The position numbers were made by a program, and so were the translations under genes. The notes beneath the pieces are model-generated. The model had not been told where the DNA came from and ran no database searches. It worked only from the letters and a program-made list of their open reading frames with translations. This document shows, piece by piece, positions 9,198-17,551 of a stretch of 64,000 nt of DNA (positions are counted from its first letter, which is position 1; the number at the start of each line of letters is the position of its first letter). The stretch comes from an uncultured Bacteroidales bacterium (GTDB lineage: Bacteria; Bacteroidota; Bacteroidia; Bacteroidales; Paludibacteraceae): the NCBI GenBank assembly GCA_900542355.1, contig UQNE01000007.1, positions 49,974 to 113,973 of the forward strand, given 5' to 3'.

Positions 9198-10487
9198 TTA
9201 CTTTTTTACCACTTCTTTCACCGATGTCTTTGGAAATACAATCCAGAAAGCCACGGCTACCACCAGCGCAAAAGCGGCGAAGATATACCAGCAGGTCTGC
9301 CAACCTTGCCAAACGGTCATTGCACCCGCCTCTTGTACACTCTCGGCATACACAAAGTGGTTCACAATAGCCTGTGCCGACAGCGTTCCGATAGTGGCAC
9401 CCAAACCGTTGGTCATCATCATAAACAACCCTTGTGCACTCGAACGCTCTGCCACATCTACTTCCTGATCCACATACATTCCGCCCGAGATATTGAAGAA
9501 ATCGAACGCAAAACCATACACGATACAACTCAGCACAAAAAGCAGTACACCCGGCATACCGGGGTTACCGACACCAAACAACCCAAAACGCAATACCCAT
9601 GCAAACATCGCCATAAGCATCACATTCTTAATGCCATAGCGTTTGAGGAAGAACGGAATAGCCAGGATACACAGTGCCTCGCAGATTTGCGAAATAGAAA
9701 TCAGCATATTAGCGTGCTGCACCCCGAAGGTATCGGAAAACTCTGCGATATTACCAAAACTCGTGATGAACGGATTGGCGTAACTGTTGGTTATTTGCAA
9801 ACACATACCTAGCAACATCGAGAAAACAAAGAATATCGCCATCTTCTTCTGTTTGAAAAGCGCAAAGGCTTGCAGTCCCATGGCCTCCACAAAAGAGGTG
9901 CTTTTTACATTGCCTTTGATTGGGCAATCAGGCATACAAAGTGCATACAGAGCCAACAATATGCTCAAACCGCCACTCACCACAAACTGCAAACTCTTAT
10001 CTTGGAAGCCGCACAAATCCACAATCCACATCGTGGCAATAAAACCCACCGTACCAAACACGCGAATCGGCGGAAAGTCCTTCACCGTATCCAATCCCGC
10101 CTTGCCTAATGCCGTGAAAGCCACTGAGTTATTCAGCGCAAGCGTAGGCATATAGAATGCCACCGAAACCGTATAGAGGGCAAAGAGGATGCCGAACTGA
10201 ATGTCGTTTCCGAGCAAGATACCATATACCCCGGCAGCAATCATAAACAAGCCCGCCGTGCCATGGCACATACTCAGCAATTTTTGTGCAGGTATCCAAC
10301 GGTCCGCCACAATACCCATCAGCGCAGGCATAAACAGACTCACGATACCTTGTATCGAATAAAACCAACCGATATGCGTTGCCAGTCCGTGCTGGGCAAG
10401 ATAGGTTCCCATCGAGGTCAGATAAGCACCCCAAACTGCAAACTCCAAGAAGTTGAGGAGCATCAGTTTCAATTTCATGTTTTTCAT
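9198..10487 (-). CDS. MFS transporter, nucleoside:H+ symporter (NupG) family
   Basis: 429 residues with twelve predicted hydrophobic segments. The N terminus (LMLLNFLEFAVWGAYLTSMG) and the first-half signature GIVADRWIPAQKLLS match the NupG/XapB branch of the major facilitator superfamily. These proteins import nucleosides with protons. The gene is the last of a minus-strand run: it starts 14 nt after the stop of the unknown lipoprotein gene. The two Met codons at positions 1 and 4 are equally plausible starts. Substrate identity is a family inference. Confidence 0.8.
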   Translation of the reverse strand: MKNMKLKLMLLNFLEFAVWGAYLTSMGTYLAQHGLATHIGWFYSIQGIVSLFMPALMGIVADRWIPAQKLLSMCHGTAGLFMIAAGVYGILLGNDIQFGILFALYTVSVAFYMPTLALNNSVAFTALGKAGLDTVKDFPPIRVFGTVGFIATMWIVDLCGFQDKSLQFVVSGGLSILLALYALCMPDCPIKGNVKSTSFVEAMGLQAFALFKQKKMAIFFVFSMLLGMCLQITNSYANPFITSFGNIAEFSDTFGVQHANMLISISQICEALCILAIPFFLKRYGIKNVMLMAMFAWVLRFGLFGVGNPGMPGVLLFVLSCIVYGFAFDFFNISGGMYVDQEVDVAERSSAQGLFMMMTNGLGATIGTLSAQAIVNHFVYAESVQEAGAMTVWQGWQTCWYIFAAFALVVAVAFWIVFPKTSVKEVVKK

Positions 10488-10501
10488 AATGCTATATTAT
10501 T

Positions 10502-11236
10502 TTAATGTGTATTCGTATCATTCAGCAACTCCAAAGAGTTGTACTTCATCTCTTCTAAGCAAGTGGCGACCATCATCATATTGCGCGGGTCGCTCACATC
10601 CCACGAAAACAGCCCGCACCAATCGGCGGCGTAGTATCTGCTAAGGGCGCGGGTACGACTTTGCAGTATGTACGCCACGCAGATATAACGGCGGTTTTTG
10701 TAGAAACGGTCGAGGCAAACTACACGCTTTTCGTGTTGGTTCACCAAGATATTTCGCCAAATCACATCCGCCCGTTGGTAAGCAGAGGGGCGATAGACTT
10801 CGCCCGTCATCAGCATCACCACGCTATCGGATTGTATCTCATAGTCGGGCACCAACGCCGGTGCCGTCTGCTGCTCAAAGACAATCACATTCTCTCCCAA
10901 CACGCACAGCACGGAATCTACCCGAAAGGGTAAGTCGTTGATAACATGCTGTATATATGGCATTGTGGCAGTCGCACCGTGGCTATTGGCAGAGGAGATG
11001 AGGTGTAGCGGTTCAGCGGAGCAGTTTTGCATATTCTCTCCGTCGCTCCCAATGCGAATAGACTGCGAGTTGCCGACCGAAAAAGCATATCCGCTTTGTG
11101 CGTCCCACTGCCATTGCTCCTGCGTTGCAAACCGCACACTCGAGCAACCGCACAACACACACATACACAGCACCACTGCTCCCCCCACAATTCGTCCTGT
11201 GAAGTGCTTCGCCAAACGAAACCGTATGCCTTTCAT
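10502..11236 (-). CDS. lipoprotein of unknown function
   Basis: 244 residues. A signal peptide ends in a lipobox (VLCMCVLCGCSS), so the mature protein is probably lipid-anchored in the envelope. I recognise no domain. The mature part alternates short hydrophobic strands with polar stretches and has scattered Cys residues (near 68, 107, 171, 186, 206 and 223). It lies 11 nt after the putative radical-SAM-associated lipoprotein gene and 14 nt before the transporter gene, so the three are likely co-transcribed. Confidence 0.7.
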   Translation of the reverse strand: MKGIRFRLAKHFTGRIVGGAVVLCMCVLCGCSSVRFATQEQWQWDAQSGYAFSVGNSQSIRIGSDGENMQNCSAEPLHLISSANSHGATATMPYIQHVINDLPFRVDSVLCVLGENVIVFEQQTAPALVPDYEIQSDSVVMLMTGEVYRPSAYQRADVIWRNILVNQHEKRVVCLDRFYKNRRYICVAYILQSRTRALSRYYAADWCGLFSWDVSDPRNMMMVATCLEEMKYNSLELLNDTNTH

Positions 11237-11247
11237 AGCAAAAATTT

Positions 11248-11682
11248 TTATTTCTCCTTCAACTCAAAATTCACTTCTGCCGAGCCTACACCACGGTACC
11301 ATGTATCAGCATCTTTGCGGTCATAGGAGAGAGCCTCTTTCTTGCTCTCCGAGGCATATACGCCCGCCGTATCATTCGCCGTAACCGACACACTATCAAT
11401 AGGAAAGTAATCGCTTTGGAACTTGTACTCCCCATTCTCATCGGTGTATAGCGTGTCGCTAAGACCCTGATGCTTAGTGTCTTCCAACACCACTTGTACA
11501 CCTTTCAACGGAGCCTGCTCTGGGTCGGTTACCTTTCCTTGTACTTCATATTTTGCCCATGGTGTCCCATATTCCACTTCCATCACACCATATTTCTTTG
11601 CGCAGCCGGTAGTCTGAAACCCCAGCACCGCCAATACAGCGGCTAAACAACGATTGATAAAAGATAAAGTCTTCCGTTTCAT
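11248..11682 (-). CDS. radical SAM-associated putative lipoprotein family member
   Basis: 144 residues. A signal peptide ends at a lipobox Cys (FQTTGCAKKYG). The mature protein opens with VEYGTPWAKYEVQGKVTD, an Ig-like or CarboxypepD_reg-like strand pattern; DENGEYKF near residue 85 fits the same fold. The YGTP-A-(Y/F)-V-G-V-D signature is the one I associate with Bacteroidales lipoproteins encoded beside a radical SAM/SPASM protein. No radical SAM gene is present here, so the assignment rests on the signature alone. The protein ends with a charged VNFELKEK tail. Confidence 0.55.
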   Translation of the reverse strand: MKRKTLSFINRCLAAVLAVLGFQTTGCAKKYGVMEVEYGTPWAKYEVQGKVTDPEQAPLKGVQVVLEDTKHQGLSDTLYTDENGEYKFQSDYFPIDSVSVTANDTAGVYASESKKEALSYDRKDADTWYRGVGSAEVNFELKEK

Positions 11683-11730
11683 AGTATCAAATAATTCTGA
11701 ATGATGTATCGATGATTTATGGGTGAGTGA

Positions 11731-13344
11731 TTAGAACTCGCTCGTAAAATGGAACTGTATGTGTTTGTAGTCGTTCTGCGCCATCTGCAGCACATACGCC
11801 GAGTCTGCCATAAACACATCGCGCCCGTCTTTGTCGGTAGCCATATACTGTGCCTTGCGTTTCTTGAAGGTCTCCAACTCAGCCTCGTCATCGCTCTCTA
11901 TCCAGCACGCTTTGTACATCTGCAGGCTCTCCCAGCGGCACTTAGCTTGATACTCATGCTCCAGGCGGTATTGTATCACCTCAAACTGCAACTGCCCCAC
12001 CGTACCGATAATCTTGCGCCCGTTCATCTGACTGACAAACAACTGCGCCACACCTTCGTCCATCAACTGGTTGATACCCTTATCCAACTGCTTTTGTTTC
12101 ATCGGGTCGGCGTTCTCGATATACTTAAACATCTCCGGCGAGAACGAGGGCAGTCCTTTGAAGTGCAGGTTCTCCCCCGCCGTGAGCGTGTCGCCTATCT
12201 TGAAGTTACCGGTATCAGGCAGACCCACAATATCGCCTGCATACGCCTCGTCCACAGTCTCCTTGCGCTGCGCCATAAAGCAGGTAGGCGACGAGAAACG
12301 CATCTGCTGCCCCTTGCGCACATGCTTATAGTAGGTGTTGCGCTCAAACTTACCCGAGCAAATTTTGAAGAACGCAATACACGAGCGGTGGTTCGGGTCC
12401 ATATTGGCATGTATCTTAAAGCAGAAGCCCGTAAACTTATCCTCCATCGGATCCACCACCCGCTCTTCGGCTTGCACGGGGCGTGGTGACGGCGCAATAC
12501 GCACAAAGCACTCCAGCAGTTCTTTTACGCCGAAAGTATTGAGTGCCGAGCCGAAGAACACGGGAGCCAACTCGCCCGCAAGATACTCATCGCGCGAGAA
12601 GGGATTGTACACGCCCGAAATCATCTCGATGTCTTCTTGCAGTTTCTCGGCGTCTTGTTCTCCTATCAACTCCACTATCTGCGGGTCGTTCACATCGTCG
12701 AAGCGTAGCGACTCGGTAACATGCGTCTTATCGGGCTGATAGAGGTCGAGCGTGCTTTGGAACAGGTTGTACACCCCTTTGAATCGCTGACCGCTGTTGA
12801 TAGGCCACGACAGCGGGCGCACATGTATGCCCAACTCGCGCTCTATCTCGTCGAGCAGGTCAAACGGATCCTTACACTCACGGTCCATCTTGTTGATAAA
12901 CACCATCACGGGCGTCTTGCGCATACGACATACCTGCATCAGTCGGCGCGTCTGCGTCTCTACACCCTTTGCCGCGTCGATAACGATAATCACCGAGTCC
13001 ACCGCCGTCAGTGTACGGAAAGTGTCCTCAGCAAAGTCTTGGTGTCCCGGGGTATCGAGGATGTTGATATGGTAAGTGGTGTCTGCAGCCCCTTCCGATG
13101 TGGGTTTGTAGTCAAACCCCATCACCGAAGTAGCCACCGATATACCACGCTGTTTCTCTATCTCCATCCAGTCGGAGGTGGCAGTCTTGCGTATCTTGTT
13201 CGATTTTACCGCCCCTGCCACATGGATTGCTCCTCCGTAGAGAAGCAGTTTCTCTGTCAGAGTGGTTTTACCCGCATCGGGGTGACTGATGATAGCGAAG
13301 GTTCGCCGGCGTAGTATCTCTTGTTGTTCTGCGTTTGAAAGCAT
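11731..13344 (-). CDS. prfC: peptide chain release factor 3
   Basis: 537 residues, normal length. The G1 motif is HPDAGKTTLTE, G3 is DTPGHQDF, and G4 is NKMDRE, with the RF3-specific spacing and RF3 C-terminal domains (for example GTVGQLQFEVIQYRLEHEY). RF3 is the GTPase that removes RF1 or RF2 from the ribosome after termination. It is the first gene of a run that includes the two lipoproteins and the MFS gene. It has its own promoter about 80 nt upstream. Confidence 0.96.
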   Translation of the reverse strand: MLSNAEQQEILRRRTFAIISHPDAGKTTLTEKLLLYGGAIHVAGAVKSNKIRKTATSDWMEIEKQRGISVATSVMGFDYKPTSEGAADTTYHINILDTPGHQDFAEDTFRTLTAVDSVIIVIDAAKGVETQTRRLMQVCRMRKTPVMVFINKMDRECKDPFDLLDEIERELGIHVRPLSWPINSGQRFKGVYNLFQSTLDLYQPDKTHVTESLRFDDVNDPQIVELIGEQDAEKLQEDIEMISGVYNPFSRDEYLAGELAPVFFGSALNTFGVKELLECFVRIAPSPRPVQAEERVVDPMEDKFTGFCFKIHANMDPNHRSCIAFFKICSGKFERNTYYKHVRKGQQMRFSSPTCFMAQRKETVDEAYAGDIVGLPDTGNFKIGDTLTAGENLHFKGLPSFSPEMFKYIENADPMKQKQLDKGINQLMDEGVAQLFVSQMNGRKIIGTVGQLQFEVIQYRLEHEYQAKCRWESLQMYKACWIESDDEAELETFKKRKAQYMATDKDGRDVFMADSAYVLQMAQNDYKHIQFHFTSEF

Positions 13345-13421
13345 AGTGTTTATCTGCGTTTGCTATTTTTCGTACTGTTCCACCTATACGGCAAGCATAG
13401 ACTGCCGATAGGAACAGCCTG

Positions 13422-13452
13422 CAAAGGTACACTTTTTTTTTGGATTACGCAA
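13422..13452 (-). promoter_or_regulatory. promoter of prfC
   Basis: On the minus strand TTG (13450-13452), 20 nt, TACCTTTG (13422-13429). The leader to the prfC ATG at 13344 is about 70 nt. Confidence 0.75.
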
Positions 13453-13698
13453 TACCTTCCCGAAAATACAAGGTATGGTTCTCTGTTAACGAACGGTTTA
13501 TTGAGGATGCAGACCTCTCCAAGCCCCTCCATGGGGAGGGGATGTGTACAGCGAAACAAAAAGAAACATATAATTACTATGTAATTAGACATGTAATTAT
13601 TCTCTCTATTCCGCACTATCATTATGCATTATGCATTAAACTAAGCATTATGCATTGAAGAATATAGCAGGAACAGAAAACATATAATTAAACACAAT
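13453..13698. repeat. intergenic stretch with palindromic and A/T-rich repeats at the left border of the accessory island
   Basis: No gene seen. 13511-13553 contains a palindrome (CCAAGCCCCTCCATGGGG core) nearly identical to one at 34448-34490. 13564-13600 (starting AAACATATAATTAC) is an imperfect copy of 26898-26935, and a third shorter copy begins near 13676. 13617-13660 repeats the word ATTATGCATT. Direct repeats of this kind on both sides of the 13.7-26.6 kb block are discussed in the findings. Confidence 0.65.
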
Positions 13699-14329
13699 AT
13701 GATTTACGGATATATTTAGGGTCAGTACAGACCGACAAACAGTTGAAAATCAACGCTTTGAGATTATGCACTTTTGTGCGCAACAGCCTCAGCCCTTGCA
13801 GATTGACGGTTGGATAGAAGAGACTATCAGCGGCACCAAGAACTACAACAAACGCGCCTTGGGTCGTCTGCTCGAGCGTGTAGAGAAAGGCGATTTGATT
13901 ATCTGCGCCGAGTTGTCCCGCCTTGGGCGTAATATGCTGATGATCATGGAGATACTCAATATCTGCATGCGCAAAGAGTGCCGTGTATGGGCTATCAAGG
14001 GCGACTATCGCCTCGGCGACGACATCCAAAGCAAAGTGCTGGCTTTTTCCTTCGGTTTGTCGGCGGAGATAGAGCGCAACCTCATCTCGCAGCGCACCAA
14101 GGAGGCACTTGCCCGCAAGAAAGCCGAAGGTGTAGTGTTGGGTCGCCCACGCGGGCGCAAGACGGCTCCCGAGAAACACCCGCTCTACACCCGACGCCAC
14201 AAGATCGAGGCACTGCTTTCGCAAGGCGTCTCCAAGACCGAGATCGCCCGCCGCTGCAAAGTCAACCGCAAAACCCTCACCCACTACCTCTCAAACCTCC
14301 CCGCCTTGCCCTCTGATTGCAAGGAATAA
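13699..14329 (+). pseudogene. Mpi-like serine recombinase (DNA invertase), frameshifted
   Basis: Resolvase/invertase family. The intact part (from 13718) encodes the core of the catalytic domain and the E-helix: RVSTDRQ with the nucleophilic Ser, LSRLGRNMLMIMEIL, and AEIERNLISQRTKEAL. A C-terminal Hin-type helix-turn-helix (GVSKTEIARRCKVNRKTL) follows. The only proper start, ATG at 13699, reads MIYGYI and then hits TAG at 13717. Removing one T in the ATTTAGG sequence restores the expected MIYGYIRVST N terminus. Without the shift the frame begins at an internal Met (13766) and lacks the catalytic Ser. It is therefore inactive as written, unless a +1 ribosomal shift occurs. Relatives such as Mpi of Bacteroides fragilis invert promoters globally. 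The stop lies 13 nt from the end of the convergent XRE gene. Confidence 0.85.
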
Positions 14330-14342
14330 CTCTATGTACCAA

Positions 14343-14663
14343 TTAGCGGAATTTGTGCGCTCTGGCGCGTTGTTTGAGTTGAGTATCTTGCAGGTCGCGC
14401 CCCAGAGTATCGTCTTTGGCGAGAAAGAGGATGTCTTGGTCGAGCCCCAAAGCGAACAAGACACGCAAGTAGATACCTATTGCCACGGTGGCGGTACCTT
14501 TCTCCACACGCATCACGGTCAGTGGAGAACAGGAGGCACGCTCGGCAATCTGCGCAATGCTGAGATTGCGACGCAAACGAGCCAAACGAATCTGCTCACC
14601 TACGATACGCAGGTTGTTCGCTGCACGACGAGGAAGAACGGTTCCTATTGTTGATTTGCCCAT
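14343..14663 (-). CDS. XRE-family helix-turn-helix regulator (HipB-like, no partner)
   Basis: 106 residues from the Met at 14663; Met codons further upstream in the frame give an atypical Cys/Tyr-rich extension. The HTH spans roughly residues 25-75 (GEQIRLARLRRNLSIAQIAE and SPLTVMRVEKG). The arrangement resembles HipB-type antitoxins of Bacteroidales, which usually precede a hipA kinase gene; here the gene is followed by the recombinase on the other strand and no kinase is present. Its leader of about 165 nt contains a 13-bp inverted repeat that could be the binding site for self-repression. The role in the neighbouring restriction operon is unknown. Confidence 0.8.
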   Translation of the reverse strand: MGKSTIGTVLPRRAANNLRIVGEQIRLARLRRNLSIAQIAERASCSPLTVMRVEKGTATVAIGIYLRVLFALGLDQDILFLAKDDTLGRDLQDTQLKQRARAHKFR

Positions 14664-14776
14664 AAGAAGATAGTAGCATTTAATCTGTTTATAAACTGCA
14701 TTTAAGCACCACATAAACACACCTTATTCGCACCACGCAAAGCATCACATAAGTATCTATGCCGTACCTCATAAAG

Positions 14777-14821
14777 TATCATATAATATCGATAATTAGT
14801 GTTTGTATATATTATATGATA
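14777..14821. promoter_or_regulatory. 13-bp inverted repeat in the XRE leader, possible operator
   Basis: TATCATATAATAT (14777-14789) and its exact complement (14809-14821) are separated by 19 nt. They lie just downstream of the XRE promoter, where a self-repressing HTH protein would bind. It could also be only a weak RNA hairpin. Confidence 0.45.
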
Positions 14822-14834
14822 GATTATTACGATG

Positions 14835-14866
14835 CAAAGGTACTACTTTTTCACCGAATATGCAAA
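14835..14866 (-). promoter_or_regulatory. promoter of the XRE gene
   Basis: On the minus strand TTTG (14863-14866), 20 nt, TACCTTTG (14835-14842). Confidence 0.75.
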
Positions 14867-14971
14867 TGCTTTTGTATTTTTGCTCGCCCCCCTGCCATAG
14901 AGACGCTTTGTCATACTTCGAGTCAATCTTTTTTTCATAGACCATGTCCACCATTAGACTCCAAACACACT

Positions 14972-15001
14972 GCGGGCAGGCCAATCAATGTGCCTGCCCG
15001 C
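14972..15001. terminator. hairpin after the restriction operon
   Basis: A 10-bp GC-rich perfect stem (GCGGGCAGGC, 14972-14981, with its complement at 14992-15001) has a 10-nt loop, about 90 nt beyond the stop of the AlbA_2 gene. No clear T run follows, so intrinsic termination is only likely. The rest of 14867-15087 shows nothing recognisable. Confidence 0.5.
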
Positions 15002-15087
15002 AGATGTTATTGCTATTGGTTCACCGATAAATGCTCTTGCTCACCGCCGGCAAGCAAGATGCTGCTACCGGGTTGTGGAACCTGCGT

Positions 15088-16785
15088 TTAGGGAATAGAC
15101 CTCAGATAATTGATTTGCTCTGCTAATTGCTTTGACGCAGTGTTGATGGGAGTACCCAGTTCTCTGGCACGCCTCGTCTTGGTAACGAGCAAGTCCTTCA
15201 CAGACGGATAGTATTGCACATCGATCACCTTGAATGATATAACCTTGGCATTGTCCGGCAATATGGACACACCGGAAGCGCCCCTGGTTTGCACCGTATT
15301 AAAATCGCCAATGGCCAGCAGTTTCATACATTCCGTGCCGTTGTGGTCAATGCTATGAATGGCCAAATAGTCGCGTGATTCGGCGATGAACATCTCGGGA
15401 ATCTCCTGCGCATCCGTGTTCCACAATGAGGGTTGCAACGCATTCATCCTTGTCCCTTTGCGTACATCCGTCCAATTCATGGCTGCCACTCGTTTGGCGT
15501 TCTTGTAGCAAAGCAACAATACCGGGTTGCTCATATTCTTGTAAACAGGCAGTTGCAGATAGCAACTTGCGGCTTTGTCCCGCTGCCGGTGCCACGCGCC
15601 TTTGTCGTCCCATACCACCCAATAGTCCACTTCGCGGGTAGGAGCAGGAGGCAGCACCACATCGGAGGAGTGCCGTTTGTTGATCAGTTCGCGAAGGAGT
15701 TTATCTATAGTTTCTCCAGTTGGCATTTGCCCGCCGCTCAGAGCCTGAACCGAAGATTGCATACGAGTGAAAATGAATTGGGTCAGTTCTTCTCCCCACA
15801 AAGGCTCGCTGGATCCGTCTTGGCGTTGGTATAACTTGTTTCCTCGCATCCATATCGGCTTATCCGCCTTGGTGACTTCGATTACATAGTAATCTTTGCC
15901 GCCCTTTTCTTTGCGGTCTATCTTTAGCAGAGATCCCGCATAAGTGCCGCTCTGCGCGCGCACGGCATTGAGAATCTTGCGTTTGTAACTATCTTCATGA
16001 TTCTTATCTGAATACGAACCTGCATATTTATCTATATCCCCACTATCAAGGTAAGGATAGTCTTTCTCCACGCCTAATATCTCCTGTGTCCTGTCGTGTA
16101 CACCGATAATCAGTTTTCCGCCTTCTGCATTCATCATCGCCGTCAGGGCTTTCACGATATTGAGGATTTGCTTGTCGATATCAGCCTCACCATCTCCGTT
16201 AGGCGGAAAGACGATAGATGTCTTGTACTCTACCGTCTTGCTTTCGGGGCCGTAGTTGGCATAGTATTTGCCATCTCCGTCAATCCGCTGCACATTGTCG
16301 GCGGGAGTCGGGGCTACTCTGTTTGCGGGTTTGACCTCCTTGAAAAGCAAGTAGCCATTGCTCTCGACAATGCCACTGACCTCCAACACTAGATCATCTC
16401 CCATACCGTGTTTGGGTTCTCCGGAGAAATAGTATCGCTGCTCGGCAAAGTCATCCTCTATGCGATAATACGAATGCCCTTTGCTATCATCTTCAATACC
16501 GGTGATGTGGAAAGGATACATCTTGCCCCGGTCGTAATGCTCCTGCAGGGTGCGGGCTTGGTTTTGGTATAATCTGACCTTTCCAAAGGCATCGATGTAC
16601 TTTACATACACATAGATGGTCTGCGGGAGTTCGTCATAATAGCCTTTCGTGAAGTTATATACTCGGTAGTCTTTTTTCTCATCGCCCTTGTCATCGCTGA
16701 CGACTGAGATATAGTCATTCCCGTTGGTGTCGCGGTCAATACCACGCACCTTCATTTCATAAGTTTGTCCTACTTCAAAATTCAT
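15088..16785 (-). CDS. AlbA_2/Schlafen-type ATP-binding domain protein
   Basis: 565 residues. The first 175 residues look like three OB-type beta modules (starting VGQTYEMKVRGI, MYPFHITGIED and DDLVLEVSGIVE). At about 185-330 lies an AlbA_2 (Schlafen-like) domain: EYKTSI with its Glu, ALTAMMNAEGGKLIIGVHD with the GG(K/T)-I-GV core, and later KPIWMRGNKLYQRQ. The C-terminal 180 residues match nothing I know. AlbA_2 domains occur in putative nucleases and regulators and are frequent in defence loci. This is the last gene of the six-gene operon, 25 nt after the unknown 238-residue gene. A role in phage defence is inferred from position only. Confidence 0.75.
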   Translation of the reverse strand: MNFEVGQTYEMKVRGIDRDTNGNDYISVVSDDKGDEKKDYRVYNFTKGYYDELPQTIYVYVKYIDAFGKVRLYQNQARTLQEHYDRGKMYPFHITGIEDDSKGHSYYRIEDDFAEQRYYFSGEPKHGMGDDLVLEVSGIVESNGYLLFKEVKPANRVAPTPADNVQRIDGDGKYYANYGPESKTVEYKTSIVFPPNGDGEADIDKQILNIVKALTAMMNAEGGKLIIGVHDRTQEILGVEKDYPYLDSGDIDKYAGSYSDKNHEDSYKRKILNAVRAQSGTYAGSLLKIDRKEKGGKDYYVIEVTKADKPIWMRGNKLYQRQDGSSEPLWGEELTQFIFTRMQSSVQALSGGQMPTGETIDKLLRELINKRHSSDVVLPPAPTREVDYWVVWDDKGAWHRQRDKAASCYLQLPVYKNMSNPVLLLCYKNAKRVAAMNWTDVRKGTRMNALQPSLWNTDAQEIPEMFIAESRDYLAIHSIDHNGTECMKLLAIGDFNTVQTRGASGVSILPDNAKVISFKVIDVQYYPSVKDLLVTKTRRARELGTPINTASKQLAEQINYLRSIP

Positions 16786-16810
16786 ATCCGTATTAGTTTT
16801 TAGTTTGTTA

Positions 16811-17527
16811 TTATTTTTCTTCGGTTAGCAATTCTATCTTGAGCGATAGGCGGAGGGAGTCTGAAATCTGCTGAAGAAACGACGCCTTGGCTTGGTTGCT
16901 TAGATTGGAATAGATATACCAATCGCCTATTTTATGTTGCCAGGTACACTTAGGCGTAGGCGGACGCTGAGTGCGACTGACTATATTGTAGCCTCCGCAC
17001 TCCAAGTCTAATGATGCAACTTTTTCAAATCCTATCTTTTGCAGTGTATCAATATAGGTATCTATAGCCTTTTTCTTGCAAATAATCGTACCATCCGGGA
17101 AAGTAACCCGCAAGCCTTTTGAAGGATTTTTGTACCTCTCCTGCGTACCTTCGTCGTTCGGACTGATAGCACTTAGGGTGTCTGGAGTTGAGTCTTCTAT
17201 CGGGGTGTGCGATGTCGGGACAGGCGTATCGGTAGTGGATGTGAGCGGTTTAGCATTGAGCATCTCACGGATAATCTCGCTGTGGTTTGCTGTGCGCGAC
17301 AGTGCCACCCGCAACGGTTCACCCGGGTGATGCTCTACCACCAAGACCAAGTCTCGTTGAATCTCTTTGAGTTGAGGCTCAATAATCTGACTAAGGGCAG
17401 GCAGAATATCCTCTTTGATGATTTTCTCCTCCAACTCATCCGCCGCCGCAAGCAACTTATCATCCACGGGGAGATTCATCTTGCGAAGCGTGTCAAGTGC
17501 GTTGTATAACTCTTTAAGCGTTGCCAT
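16811..17527 (-). CDS. unknown protein within the type III restriction operon
   Basis: 238 residues, not recognised. The first 75 residues are strongly helical and charged (LDTLRKMNLPVDDKLLAAAD and following). A Pro/Thr/Ser-rich linker runs from about 95 to 130. The C-terminal domain begins GLRVTFPDGTIICKKKAIDT and continues with an IGFEKVASLDL strand and a GDWYIYSNLSN segment, an alpha/beta module of about 95 residues. I have the impression that such FPDG(T)-starting modules end other Bacteroidales restriction-associated proteins, but cannot verify it. It starts 24 nt after the res stop and ends 25 nt before the AlbA_2 gene, so it is co-transcribed with both. Confidence 0.65.
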   Translation of the reverse strand: MATLKELYNALDTLRKMNLPVDDKLLAAADELEEKIIKEDILPALSQIIEPQLKEIQRDLVLVVEHHPGEPLRVALSRTANHSEIIREMLNAKPLTSTTDTPVPTSHTPIEDSTPDTLSAISPNDEGTQERYKNPSKGLRVTFPDGTIICKKKAIDTYIDTLQKIGFEKVASLDLECGGYNIVSRTQRPPTPKCTWQHKIGDWYIYSNLSNQAKASFLQQISDSLRLSLKIELLTEEK

Positions 17528-17551
17528 AATGTAACATTTTTATCATTTATC

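Noticed and set aside
13399..13421. Attenuator-like hairpin in the prfC leader
   Set aside because: I could not find a stable stem that includes a terminator; only partial complementarity was seen.
14777..14821. Inverted repeat as an invertible promoter for the neighbouring invertase
   Set aside because: Only 19 nt lie between the arms and the promoter is outside them, so inversion would switch nothing.
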